A stretch of DNA of 42,140 bases, from IMG/VR virus record IMGVR_UViG_3300039203_000030, positions 1 to 42,140 of that record. One strand, given 5' to 3'. Below the pieces are notes generated by a model, which ran no database searches, was not told where the DNA came from, and saw only the letters and a program-made list of their open reading frames with translations. A program made the translations under genes and the position numbers. The stretch comes from a virus. Numbering within the stretch: position 1 is the stretch's first letter; each line of letters opens with the position of its first letter. Positions 1 to 6,343 of the stretch are shown piece after piece.

Positions 1-285
1 GACCCGGCGAAGGAAGGCGTGGACGACGACGCCCCGGTGATCGCCCCGGAAGAAAACCCGGAGCAGGACGAGCCGACCCGGGCGGCGGCTGACGATGCAG
101 CCGCTACTGCCGTAGCGCAGGTCCGGCACGAACAGCCCAACTGGGTGGCTCTGGTGAACGGCGCAAAGAACAACCGCGAAATGCTCCTGGACCTCATCGC
201 GAAGGCCAACGGCATGGGCGCCCCCGCTGAAGTCATCGAAACCATCACGGCCGCGGGTAAAGCCCTCGCCGCCCGAACGAACTAA
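1..285 (+). CDS. Small early protein, 5' end beyond window start (probably continues from 42129)
   Basis: The reading frame is open to the left edge. A GTG at 19 exists, but the better start is the TTG at 42129 near the other end of the window: it has GGAGG just upstream, overlaps the preceding stop (TTGA) and reads in frame across the junction, giving 98 residues. The N-terminal half is acidic and Ala-rich, probably disordered. The C-terminal half (from about QPNWVALVNGAKN) is a short predicted helical domain. It weakly recalls the C-terminal tails of phage annealing proteins, but no family can be assigned. It lies in the early operon ending with ssb. Confidence 0.7.
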   Translation, partial: DPAKEGVDDDAPVIAPEENPEQDEPTRAAADDAAATAVAQVRHEQPNWVALVNGAKNNREMLLDLIAKANGMGAPAEVIETITAAGKALAARTN

Positions 286-294
286 GGAGCCATC

Positions 295-861
295 GTGAGC
301 ATCAAAACTGACAACCTCCGCATTGCGCTGATAAAAGCCTATGCGGATGCGCTGGGCGACTTCCTCAAGGAAGCCCGGGACGAACACCTTGAACAGCTCC
401 TCGAACGCTATGAGGAGGAAGGGACCAAGTCGTTCGACATCCGCCTCCCGGACAACACCAAGATCGGCGCGATCACCCTCCCCCAAGGCAAGCCGGCGGA
501 TAAGACCGTGGATGAGGCGGCCCTGTTCGAGTGGGCGGAGGAGAACGGCGGCATCGACATCGAAACCATCCCGGCCGTGGCGGCGCGGGAAGTCAAGAAA
601 GTCCGGGCATCCTGGCTGGCCGCCAAGATCAAAACCGCCATCGAGGGCGACGGCGGGGAACTGACCGACGTGGAGACCGGGGAGATCATCCCGGGCATCC
701 TCCGGGTTCCCGGTAAGGCCCCGTCATCCTTCACCGTCACCTACGCGCCGGGCGGCCGGGAGAAGATCGCCACCGCCTACGTCCGCGGCCTCCTCAACGA
801 CCTCGCGGCCGGCACCGTCCTGCCCCAGATCGAGCCGGCACGGCAGGACAACGCAGCATGA
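295..861 (+). CDS. Conserved phage protein of unknown function, 188 aa
   Basis: GTG start preceded by TAAGGAG at good spacing. The protein is soluble, mixed alpha/beta and acidic. Its first 45 residues are a charged helix (ALGDFLKEARDEHLEQLLERYEEE), followed by a beta-rich section (FDIRLPDNTKIGAITLPQG) and a C-terminal segment ending RGLLNDLAAGT. No catalytic motif is seen. It lies between the junction gene and small Cys-rich genes, upstream of nrdH and ssb, where DNA-metabolism accessory genes are usual. Its function is not recognised. Confidence 0.8.
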   Translation: MSIKTDNLRIALIKAYADALGDFLKEARDEHLEQLLERYEEEGTKSFDIRLPDNTKIGAITLPQGKPADKTVDEAALFEWAEENGGIDIETIPAVAAREVKKVRASWLAAKIKTAIEGDGGELTDVETGEIIPGILRVPGKAPSSFTVTYAPGGREKIATAYVRGLLNDLAAGTVLPQIEPARQDNAA

Positions 862-1139
862 GACTGCCGAGATGCGAGGTTCAGCACCCGGCGTGCGGGG
901 CGTGCTGGTCCGAAACCGACTTCGACGGCGATATCTTCGCCTGCTACTTGTGCGGACTGAACTACGGCGACGGCGAAGACAACACCGAGGCTGAGTTCCT
1001 AGAGGACGTGACGGCCTGCGGCGTCGAGTGCTCGAACGGCTGGCACAAGACGTTAGGCCTTGCCTGCGAGCCGTGCAAGCTCCCCAAGGGCCACGAGTCC
1101 ATGTGCTGGACCGACTGCAAGTACCAGGTGAAGCCATGA
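858..1139 (+). CDS. Cys-rich zinc-ribbon-like small protein, 93 aa
   Basis: ATG overlaps the stop of the upstream gene by four bases (ATGA). It carries paired cysteines: CGAC near residue 13, CYLC near 29, then further Cys in VECSNGWHK, CEPC and CWTDC. This spacing suggests two structural zinc sites. No enzyme motif is visible. It is co-transcribed with the flanking early genes; a role in nucleic-acid or protein binding is only an inference from the cysteines. Confidence 0.75.
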   Translation: MRLPRCEVQHPACGACWSETDFDGDIFACYLCGLNYGDGEDNTEAEFLEDVTACGVECSNGWHKTLGLACEPCKLPKGHESMCWTDCKYQVKP

Positions 1140-1498
1140 GCACCCCCACAGTCAACGATGTGATCCTGACTCTCGCCCAGCTCGGCCGGGACCTGGATAA
1201 CAAGCAGAACGAAATCAGTAGGCTGGACGAGGCAGCGGTCAGGGCCCGGTCCCGGTTCGAGGTCGCCTACGCCCGGGCGTTCATCGCCGCAGCCGGTGCT
1301 GAGGGGTTGCGGAAACAGACGGCGGTGTTGGAGACGGAGACCGCGAAGCTGGATGCGGAGATCGCGGACCAGGTGTTGCGGGCGGCGCGTGAGTCCATCC
1401 GGGTGCTGCGGGACCGGCTGGACATCGGCCGGTCACTGAACTCCGCCATCAAGTCCGAGTGGGCGGCGCAACCGGCAGGTCAGGGGATGACGGCATGA
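1136..1498 (+). CDS. Coiled-coil early protein, 120 aa
   Basis: Start ATG overlaps the previous stop (ATGA); an upstream in-frame start at 1028 would lie inside the previous gene and is rejected. The sequence is almost wholly helical with heptad-like spacing (DLDNKQNEISRLDEAAVRAR, then LRKQTAVLETETAKLDAEIA), so a coiled-coil dimer is likely. No other motif. Function unknown. Confidence 0.7.
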   Translation: MSTPTVNDVILTLAQLGRDLDNKQNEISRLDEAAVRARSRFEVAYARAFIAAAGAEGLRKQTAVLETETAKLDAEIADQVLRAARESIRVLRDRLDIGRSLNSAIKSEWAAQPAGQGMTA

Positions 1499-1719
1499 CG
1501 CGGGAATCCAAGGCGACCAACTACGTGTACCGGGTGACTATCGAGCACCTTTACGCGGATGGCAGCGGGTCCTACATGAAACGCACCTATGGCCCGTACA
1601 CCACCTTGGCAACGGCCAAGGCACAGGAAACGCGGTTGCTGCGCCTAGCGAGGGTGGACTACAAGAAAGCGAGCAGCTACATCGAAGAGGCATGGCTTGA
1701 ATGGGAGATCCACTCATGA
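1495..1719 (+). CDS. Small hypothetical protein, 74 aa
   Basis: ATG overlaps the upstream stop by four bases. The compact alpha/beta sequence includes YVYRVTIEHLYADGSGSY and TYGPYTTLATAKAQETRLLR, a pattern seen in small strand-strand-helix phage proteins in which a beta hairpin precedes an AKAQ helix. No assigned function; translational coupling places it in the ssb operon. Confidence 0.65.
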   Translation: MTRESKATNYVYRVTIEHLYADGSGSYMKRTYGPYTTLATAKAQETRLLRLARVDYKKASSYIEEAWLEWEIHS

Positions 1720-2057
1720 ACGGCCGCCAGTTCTCGCTCTACCTCGCCCGGGATCTCCACTGTCCCTGTGGCTGCGTGGGCCGGGAGGACACGCTTGTCC
1801 CACAGCACCGCATCAACAGGGGCATGGGTGGGTCCAAGATCCTCGATCGCCCGGCAAACGTCCTCGTGATGTGCGCAGAGGTCAACGGGCTTATTGAGTC
1901 AAGCCCTGACATTGCGACGCTGGCCCGGCGCTACGGGTGGAAACTCTCTCGCTGGCAAGAACCCGAGACCACACCGTTCTGGGATATCGCCACCGGCACC
2001 TGGAACTTACTGGACAACCTTTACCACCGAACCATCACAGAGAAAGCAGCAGCATGA
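1716..2057 (+). CDS. HNH-like Cys/His protein, 113 aa
   Basis: ATG at 1716 overlaps the upstream stop. The N-terminal half has CPCGC near residue 16, then QHRINRGMGGSK, RPANVLVMC and EVNGLIES. This order (paired Cys, His-Arg, Gly-rich turn, Asn, Cys) matches small HNH-type zinc nuclease domains of actinophages, though the first HNH His is preceded by Gln and the motif is imperfect. The C-terminal part (YGWKLSRWQEPETTPFWD) is typical of the tail of this family. Nuclease activity is inferred, not certain. Confidence 0.6.
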   Translation: MNGRQFSLYLARDLHCPCGCVGREDTLVPQHRINRGMGGSKILDRPANVLVMCAEVNGLIESSPDIATLARRYGWKLSRWQEPETTPFWDIATGTWNLLDNLYHRTITEKAAA

Positions 2058-2464
2058 GTCCGCAAAAGTACCGCAAAACAGCAGTAGCCGCCGTCACCGC
2101 TTTGGCGGCAGTGGCCCTACTTTCCGCCTGTTCCTCGGACGCCAAAACAGCCTCGGACAACCTATCCAAGGCAGCAGACCAGTTCGAAGTCCAGCGCTCG
2201 ATTACGGGCATCAATGGCATCACCGGCCAGCCTGTCTTCTACGTGGAGGGCCGGTGCTCCATTGACCCCCAGGACCGCAAGCTAGTCGTCACCTGCAGGC
2301 AGGGCGAGAATGACTACCGCAAGCACTACATCGGTCTCAGCGACAACACGTTCTATGTGGCCGAGCAGCTAGCGCCGGTTGACGTCAGCGTCTACCACAC
2401 CCGCATCATTCTCAAGCCAGAGGCCATCCTTCCGGAGATTGACCTGCAGGCGGGCAAGCAGTGA
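2054..2464 (+). CDS. Lipoprotein, beta-sandwich type (early gene), 136 aa
   Basis: Start ATG overlaps the upstream stop. The N-terminus is a lipoprotein signal: basic residues (KYRK), a hydrophobic stretch (AVTALAAVALL) and lipobox LSAC, so lipidation is expected at Cys near residue 25. The mature part is mostly beta strand (VFYVEGRCSIDPQDRKLVV, HYIGLSDNTFYVAEQL, DVSVYHTRIIL), resembling the small beta-sandwich lipoproteins common in actinophage early regions. It would sit on the outer face of the host membrane. Such proteins are often proposed to act in superinfection exclusion; that role is inference here. It overlaps nrdH by four bases. Confidence 0.85.
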   Translation: MSPQKYRKTAVAAVTALAAVALLSACSSDAKTASDNLSKAADQFEVQRSITGINGITGQPVFYVEGRCSIDPQDRKLVVTCRQGENDYRKHYIGLSDNTFYVAEQLAPVDVSVYHTRIILKPEAILPEIDLQAGKQ

Positions 2465-2718
2465 CCGTAACCGTCTACACCAAACCGAACTGCCAACCAT
2501 GCCGGGCCACGAAACGCTGGCTGGACAACCACAGCGTGGACTACCAGGCCGTGGACGTCACGACTTCCCCGGCCGATCTGGCAGCCATCAAGGCGCTCGG
2601 TTATGAGGGCGTCCCCGTCGTTATCGTCTCGGGCCGGACCCCGGAGACAGACCTCCACTGGCACGGCTTCCACCCCGACTACCTCACGAAGTACACCCTC
2701 ACAGAACAGGCAGCATAG
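2461..2718 (+). CDS. nrdH: NrdH-like glutaredoxin/thioredoxin-fold redoxin
   Basis: GTG start overlaps the lipoprotein stop (GTGA). This 85-residue thioredoxin-fold protein begins [10 protein letters not shown] with a redox-active CQPC at residues 11-14, then VDYQAVDVT, the cis-proline region GVPVVIV, and the WHGFHPDYL segment typical of NrdH near the C-terminus. NrdH reduces class Ib ribonucleotide reductase; no reductase is encoded here, so it would serve the host enzyme or act as a general reductant for dNTP supply. It lies just before ssb, consistent with a replication-support role. Confidence 0.9.
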   Translation: MTVTVYTKPNCQPCRATKRWLDNHSVDYQAVDVTTSPADLAAIKALGYEGVPVVIVSGRTPETDLHWHGFHPDYLTKYTLTEQAA

Positions 2719-2720
2719 AC

Positions 2721-3200
2721 ATGGCAGGCGAAACCATTCTCCACATCATCGGCAACCTCACGGGAGATCCGGAGCTTAGATTCACACCGTCCGGCAGCGC
2801 GGTCGCTAACTTCACGGTCGCCGCGACCCCCCGCACGTTCGACCGGAACAGCAACGAATGGAAGGACGGGGAAACCCTGTTCATGCGCTGCGCTGTGTGG
2901 AAGGAAGCCGCTGAGAACGTCGCCGAGTCCCTTACCAAGGGTATGCGCGTGATCGTGTCCGGGCGGCTGAAGCAGCGCTCCTATGACACGAAGGAAGGCG
3001 AGAAGCGGACCGTCATTGAGTTGGAGGTGGACGAAATCGGCCCCTCCCTCCGCTACGCGAACGCGAAGGTCAACCGCACGCAGCGCTCCGGTAACGGCGG
3101 CGGCTCCAACAGTGGTGGCCAGTACGGGCAGGTTGACCCGGCACAGGCTGCGGCGGCCAATGACCCGTGGGGCGGGAACGACACGGCTCCGCCTTTCTGA
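2721..3200 (+). CDS. ssb: Single-stranded DNA-binding protein
   Basis: 159 residues. An N-terminal OB fold spans residues 1-110: [24 protein letters not shown] at the start, [40 protein letters not shown] and [18 protein letters not shown] Gly/Ser/Asn-rich linker follows, then a C-terminal tip ending NDTAPPF, close to the usual acidic DDxPF tip that recruits partner proteins. It coats ssDNA during phage replication and recombination. It is the last gene before a strong terminator and so closes the first early operon. Confidence 0.95.
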   Translation: MAGETILHIIGNLTGDPELRFTPSGSAVANFTVAATPRTFDRNSNEWKDGETLFMRCAVWKEAAENVAESLTKGMRVIVSGRLKQRSYDTKEGEKRTVIELEVDEIGPSLRYANAKVNRTQRSGNGGGSNSGGQYGQVDPAQAAAANDPWGGNDTAPPF

Positions 3201-3214
3201 GCCAGTCCGTCAAG

Positions 3215-3246
3215 GGGCCGGTGTCTTCGGACGCCGGCCCTTTTTT
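3215..3246 (+). terminator. Rho-independent terminator after ssb
   Basis: An 11-bp stem (GGGCCGGTGTC / GACGCCGGCCC, one G.T pair) with a TTCG tetraloop, followed directly by six T. It lies 15 bases after the ssb stop and ends the operon that begins at the Cro promoter if the map is circular. Confidence 0.93.
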
Positions 3247-3320
3247 GCGTGCCCGGGCAGGTAGGTAGTCAACAGTCGGCAACCTGCGTACCGTCCAAGT
3301 AGTTATTGGGCGCGACGCGC

Positions 3321-3371
3321 CGCAACTACCCGCGTAGGAGTAGGTAAGAGTGCGCAACATTGGGGTACACT
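3321..3371 (+). promoter_or_regulatory. Early promoter with two repressor-operator-like sites
   Basis: A candidate -10 box TACACT lies at 3366-3371. The site TGCGCAAC (3351-3358) lies just upstream of it, within the spacer. A second related site, CGCAACTA (minus strand TAGTTGCG), lies at 3321-3328. The same core recurs at the immunity switch and at 7997, 8039 and 10947. The -35 is poor (GTAAGA at 3344 with a 16-bp spacer), as expected for a promoter identified mainly by its -10 and operator. It would drive the replication operon starting at 3452. Confidence 0.55.
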
Positions 3372-3393
3372 GATTGAACCGACAAACGAAAAA

Positions 3394-3423
3394 GCCCGCC
3401 GGATGCGCAAACATCCAACGGGC
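3394..3423 (+). promoter_or_regulatory. Leader hairpin 1 (recurrent 5'-UTR motif)
   Basis: Stem GCCCG/CGGGC, internal loop CC/AA, upper stem GGATG/CATCC, loop CGCAAA. It is preceded by an A run and ends 28 bases before the chosen TTG start at 3452. The same architecture is found before the HNH genes at 8130, 13070 and 36415. Read on the minus strand it would resemble a terminator with a T run, an alternative explanation. Confidence 0.65.
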
Positions 3424-3451
3424 CAACCATTATCTGAGGGGAAATGGTCTC

Positions 3452-3676
3452 TTGAAACAAGATACACCCGCGCCCAAGACGGACGCAATAACAAATCCAG
3501 ACGTTGTACTAAACATGCTGGCGCAGGTCTCCGCCACCTACGAAGCCCACGGCCGCATCCGTAAGGAGCTCGCCCGCCTCGCCATCGACGCCGGCGCCAC
3601 CTACCAGCAGGCCGGGGACGCCATGGGCCGGGACAGGTCCAGCGCCCACACCCTCATCAACGGCCGTGCAGCATGA
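3452..3676 (+). CDS. Small HTH-like protein, 74 aa
   Basis: The TTG start at 3452 is chosen because GAGGGGAAA lies just upstream and it falls after the leader hairpin; a TTG at 3374 would translate through the hairpin. The C-terminal 30 residues (ARLAIDAGATYQQAGDAMG then RDRSSAHTLINGR) look like a sigma-region-4/HTH fold with a recognition helix around DRSSAHTLI. It is the first gene of the replication operon and overlaps the methyltransferase by four bases. It is probably a DNA-binding accessory protein; the target is unknown. Confidence 0.65.
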   Translation: MKQDTPAPKTDAITNPDVVLNMLAQVSATYEAHGRIRKELARLAIDAGATYQQAGDAMGRDRSSAHTLINGRAA

Positions 3677-4368
3677 GCCTCTACTACCAAGACGACTACG
3701 TGACGCTCTACCACGGCGACTGCCTCACCGAGCATCGCGAGTGGCTGGACGCCGACGTACTGGTTACCGATCCGCCGTATGGGATGGCGTATGTCAGCAG
3801 TGCCAGCAAGCACAAGGGCAAGACGGCAGTCATCGCGGGCGACGGCGACACGATGGCGCGGGATGGCGTACTGGATGCATGGGGATCTCGCCCCGGACTG
3901 GCCTTTGGGACATGGCGGACGAATAAGCCTGCGAGTACTCGTCTCACCTTGACGTGGGATAAGGGCGTTAGTCCCGGCATGGGAGATCTCGCGTTGCCGT
4001 GGGGTATCTCCACCGAGGAGATTTATGTCATCGGCTCATGGCCCGCCATAAAGCCTGGCGGGCGCGTGCGGGAAGGCGGAAAGCCGTCGCGTGCGGCATC
4101 TGTCCTCCGCGTGGACACGCTGAACAGTCAGGCCATCGACCGCCCGGACCACCCGACACCTAAGCCCGTACCACTCATGGAGCGGCTGATCGAGAAGTGC
4201 CCGCCCGGCACTATCGCGGACCCGTTCGCCGGAAGTGGCGCCACGCTGGTTGCCGCTAAGAATTTGGGTCGAAAGGTGATCGGTGTGGAACTCGAGGAGC
4301 GCTACTGCGAGATCATTGCCAAGCGTTGCGCGCAGGAAGTCCTGGACATCTTCGGCGGTGCAGCGTAA
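3673..4368 (+). CDS. DNA methyltransferase, beta-class (N6-adenine or N4-cytosine), copy 1
   Basis: 231 residues. The catalytic DPPYG lies at 33-37 (motif IV) and the AdoMet-binding motif FAGSG lies near 185 (motif I) at the C-terminus. This IV-before-I order defines the beta class. RPDHPTPKP upstream of motif I is motif X-like. The middle (about 41-140) is the target-recognition region. The first 40 residues are identical to those of the methyltransferase at 41156, and the C-terminal 55 are nearly so, while the middles differ. No restriction enzyme is adjacent, so it is probably an orphan methylase for evading host restriction or for regulation. Start ATG overlaps the upstream stop. Confidence 0.92.
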   Translation: MSLYYQDDYVTLYHGDCLTEHREWLDADVLVTDPPYGMAYVSSASKHKGKTAVIAGDGDTMARDGVLDAWGSRPGLAFGTWRTNKPASTRLTLTWDKGVSPGMGDLALPWGISTEEIYVIGSWPAIKPGGRVREGGKPSRAASVLRVDTLNSQAIDRPDHPTPKPVPLMERLIEKCPPGTIADPFAGSGATLVAAKNLGRKVIGVELEERYCEIIAKRCAQEVLDIFGGAA

Positions 4369-4817
4369 TGGCGTACAAATTCAAGGGCCCGAACCGCGCT
4401 GACCCGGAGTACATGTCCGAACCGCTCCCCGTGTCGAAGTGCGGGACCCGGCCGGGGTATCGGCAGCACCAGAACCGCAACGAGGAACCGTGTGACCCGT
4501 GCGCTGAAGCCCACGCCGAATACATGCGGGCGTACATGCGTGAGCACCCGTTGGTGCCACGTCACGGGACCGTCAGCGGTCACCGGGCGCACCTGAAAGC
4601 CACCGAAAAACCCTGCCTGGACTGCGTGACGGCTGCGGCGTCCCACGTGCCGGTGAAGCGTGTACGGCGGAAAGCTCGGAAGGTGTGGACTGCTGACAGG
4701 TGCGGGACAACTGCCGGGTATAGGGCGCACTACTACTACGGCGTCCCGGCGTGCGACGGATGCAAGGAAGCGCAGGCTGTCTACTCGGCCGGCTACCGGG
4801 AACGGCAGGCCGCCTGA
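4368..4817 (+). CDS. Triple Cys/His zinc-repeat protein, 149 aa
   Basis: ATG shares one base with the methyltransferase stop (TAATG). The protein has three copies of a unit CGTxxGYxxH-x7-CxxC-x3-A: ligands C25/H34/C42/C45, then H66 (in place of the first Cys)/H75/C83/C86, then C112/H121/C129/C132. Each unit is followed by a Tyr-rich helix (AEYMRAYM, AVYSAGYRER). The C-H-C-C spacing suggests one zinc per unit and a nucleic-acid-binding role, which is inference. The adjacent gene at 4817 has two more copies of the unit. The linker between repeats 2 and 3 is very basic (KRVRRKARK). Confidence 0.75.
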   Translation: MAYKFKGPNRADPEYMSEPLPVSKCGTRPGYRQHQNRNEEPCDPCAEAHAEYMRAYMREHPLVPRHGTVSGHRAHLKATEKPCLDCVTAAASHVPVKRVRRKARKVWTADRCGTTAGYRAHYYYGVPACDGCKEAQAVYSAGYRERQAA

Positions 4818-5170
4818 TGGCCGGGTATGTTTACCGGGGCACCGACTTCGACGTGTCCGAGCCGTTGAAGCCCCTGGCCATCCGACGTTACGCCGGGGCC
4901 GTGTGCGGGACCAGACCAGGGTATATGCGGCACCGCGCCAACGACGAGGACCCCTGCACGGACTGCCGGGACGCCGTCGCTTCCTATAACCGGGATTACC
5001 GGAAGCGGGTGAAGGCCCGGCAGATCACCAAGGGTTGGTCCCCGGTGAAGTGCGGGACCCGGGCAGGGCATCATGCGCACCACCGCCACGCCGTACCCCT
5101 GTGTGAGCCGTGCCGGAAAGCTAACGCCGACTACTGCCGGGCACGTCGCGACGCAAAGAAGGCCGCCTGA
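4817..5170 (+). CDS. Double Cys/His zinc-repeat protein, 117 aa
   Basis: ATG shares one base with the upstream stop (TGATG). Two copies of the same unit as the upstream gene: C30/H39/C47/C50 and C79/H88/C96/C99, separated by a basic Tyr-rich helix (YNRDYRKRVKARQ). The two neighbours probably arose by duplication of a single module. They sit between a methyltransferase and the replication initiator. Function unknown; zinc-dependent DNA or RNA binding is a reasonable guess. Confidence 0.75.
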   Translation: MAGYVYRGTDFDVSEPLKPLAIRRYAGAVCGTRPGYMRHRANDEDPCTDCRDAVASYNRDYRKRVKARQITKGWSPVKCGTRAGHHAHHRHAVPLCEPCRKANADYCRARRDAKKAA

Positions 5171-5928
5171 TGTCTACAGACAGGCTGTTCTTCAAGCTGC
5201 ACAACGGGTTCCCGGAACACCCTAAATCCATTGAGCTTTCCGACAAAGCGTTCCGGCAACTCATCGAGGCGTGGTGCTACTGCTCGAGGAACCTCAACGA
5301 CGGGAAGCTGTCAAAAGCACAGTTTTTCAAGCTTTTTTCGGCAAAATCCCGAAAAGAACTGCTGACAGTAGGGTTCGTGGTGGAGTCCGAAAATGGCTAT
5401 GAAATGCACGACTATTTGGAGCACCAGCAGTCGGCTGAACAGGTCGAAACCCGCAGGAACAAGCGGGCTGCGGCCGGTTCTATGGGTGGGCGGGCGAAAG
5501 CAAATGGTCTAGCAAGTGCTAACTCACATGCTAAGCAAACGGCTAGCAAATCTGTAGCAGATACAGATACAGATACAGATGAAGAAGCTAAAGCTTCTTC
5601 TATCCCCGCCAAGCGGGGCGCGAGAATCCCCCCCGACTTCGCCGTTGCCCCGGCGATGGTGGCATGGGCCCGGGCTAACTGCCCCAGCGTGGACGGCCAG
5701 CGGGAGACGCTGAAGTTCATCAACTATTGGCAGGCCAAGGCTGGCCGGGACGGCGTGAAGCTCGACTGGCCGGCGACGTGGCGTAACTGGATGCTCACCG
5801 CGGCCGAACGCGCACCCCAAGGCAAGCCCACCGTGAGCGACAAAATGCGGGACACCCTCGCTCGAGGGCAAGCACTCCAAGACCGGATGAACAACCCCAG
5901 CCAGACAACCCTCCAGATAGGCGCATGA
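5170..5928 (+). CDS. Replication initiator / replisome organiser-like protein, 252 aa
   Basis: N-terminal winged-helix-like domain (about 1-90: FFKLHNGFPEHPKSIELSDKAFRQLIEAWCYC ... MHDYLEHQQS), then a low-complexity linker (about 95-145) containing TDTDTDTDEE, then a C-terminal domain (PPDFAVAPAMVAWARANCPSVD ... WPATWRNWMLTAAER) resembling the DnaT/DnaD-like C-terminal domain of phage replication proteins. It is followed directly by a putative loader and a DnaB helicase, the expected order for origin binding and helicase recruitment. The linker-coding DNA holds an origin-like repeat block at 5497-5600. Start ATG shares one base with the previous stop. Confidence 0.8.
   Translation: MSTDRLFFKLHNGFPEHPKSIELSDKAFRQLIEAWCYCSRNLNDGKLSKAQFFKLFSAKSRKELLTVGFVVESENGYEMHDYLEHQQSAEQVETRRNKRAAAGSMGGRAKANGLASANSHAKQTASKSVADTDTDTDEEAKASSIPAKRGARIPPDFAVAPAMVAWARANCPSVDGQRETLKFINYWQAKAGRDGVKLDWPATWRNWMLTAAERAPQGKPTVSDKMRDTLARGQALQDRMNNPSQTTLQIGA
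5497..5600 (+). other. Candidate replication origin inside the initiator gene
   Basis: Within the linker-coding part of the initiator lie iteron-like copies of CTAGCAA/CTAAGCAAA/CTAGCAAA/GTAGCAG (at 5509, 5531, 5543, 5554), four tandem hexamers (GCAGAT then three ACAGAT, 5557-5580), and a perfect inverted repeat GAAGAAGCT-AA-AGCTTCTTC (5581-5600). The block is clearly more AT-rich than its surroundings. The arrangement parallels lambda, where iterons lie within gene O. Function is inferred from architecture and position. Confidence 0.5.
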
Positions 5929-5929
5929 C

Positions 5930-6343
5930 ATGAACATTGCAGAGACTTCCATGGTCCTGGCGAAGATCCAGGCTTTCGACAACCGCAACGTGGACGATGC
6001 CACAACGATTGCATGGCAGGAAGTCCTTGAGCCGCACACGGTTCAGGACGCACTCGAGGCTGTCTCGGACTACTTCCGGGTGTACTCGGCATGGATCATG
6101 CCAGCGCACATTGTGGAGCGGGTCCGTGCTATGGAGGAGGACAGGGTGAACCAGTTCAAGAACGGCTGCCACCTGAACCCCGCCGATGAGGACCGGACGC
6201 TGGCCGGCGCGGGCTGGTCTGAGGGGATGCGGGCGCTGCACCGTGCCGTGCGTACCGGGGCGCTGTCCCCGGCCGCGTACGCGGCATATCAGGATGGCAC
6301 GCAGCCGCTCGAGGCGTTCCTGGGTCGTAAGGCGATCAAGTGA
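5930..6343 (+). CDS. Putative helicase loader, 137 aa
   Basis: ATG one base after the initiator stop. Small helical protein: residues 5-75 (ETSMVLAKIQAFDNRNVDDATTIAWQ ... YSAWIMPAHIVERVRAME) resemble the N-terminal domain of phage helicase loader/inhibitor proteins of the G39P type, with the characteristic Asp-Arg-Arg/Asn, Trp and IMPAHI-like segments. Position between initiator and DnaB supports this. The C-terminus (WSEGMRALHRAVRTG ... EAFLGRKA) is variable. Loader function is inference from synteny and weak similarity. Confidence 0.65.
   Translation: MNIAETSMVLAKIQAFDNRNVDDATTIAWQEVLEPHTVQDALEAVSDYFRVYSAWIMPAHIVERVRAMEEDRVNQFKNGCHLNPADEDRTLAGAGWSEGMRALHRAVRTGALSPAAYAAYQDGTQPLEAFLGRKAIK

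Noticed and set aside
5557-5580. Tandem hexamers as a CRISPR or other spacer array
   Set aside because: Only four contiguous 6-base units with no spacers; coding for a Thr-Asp run.
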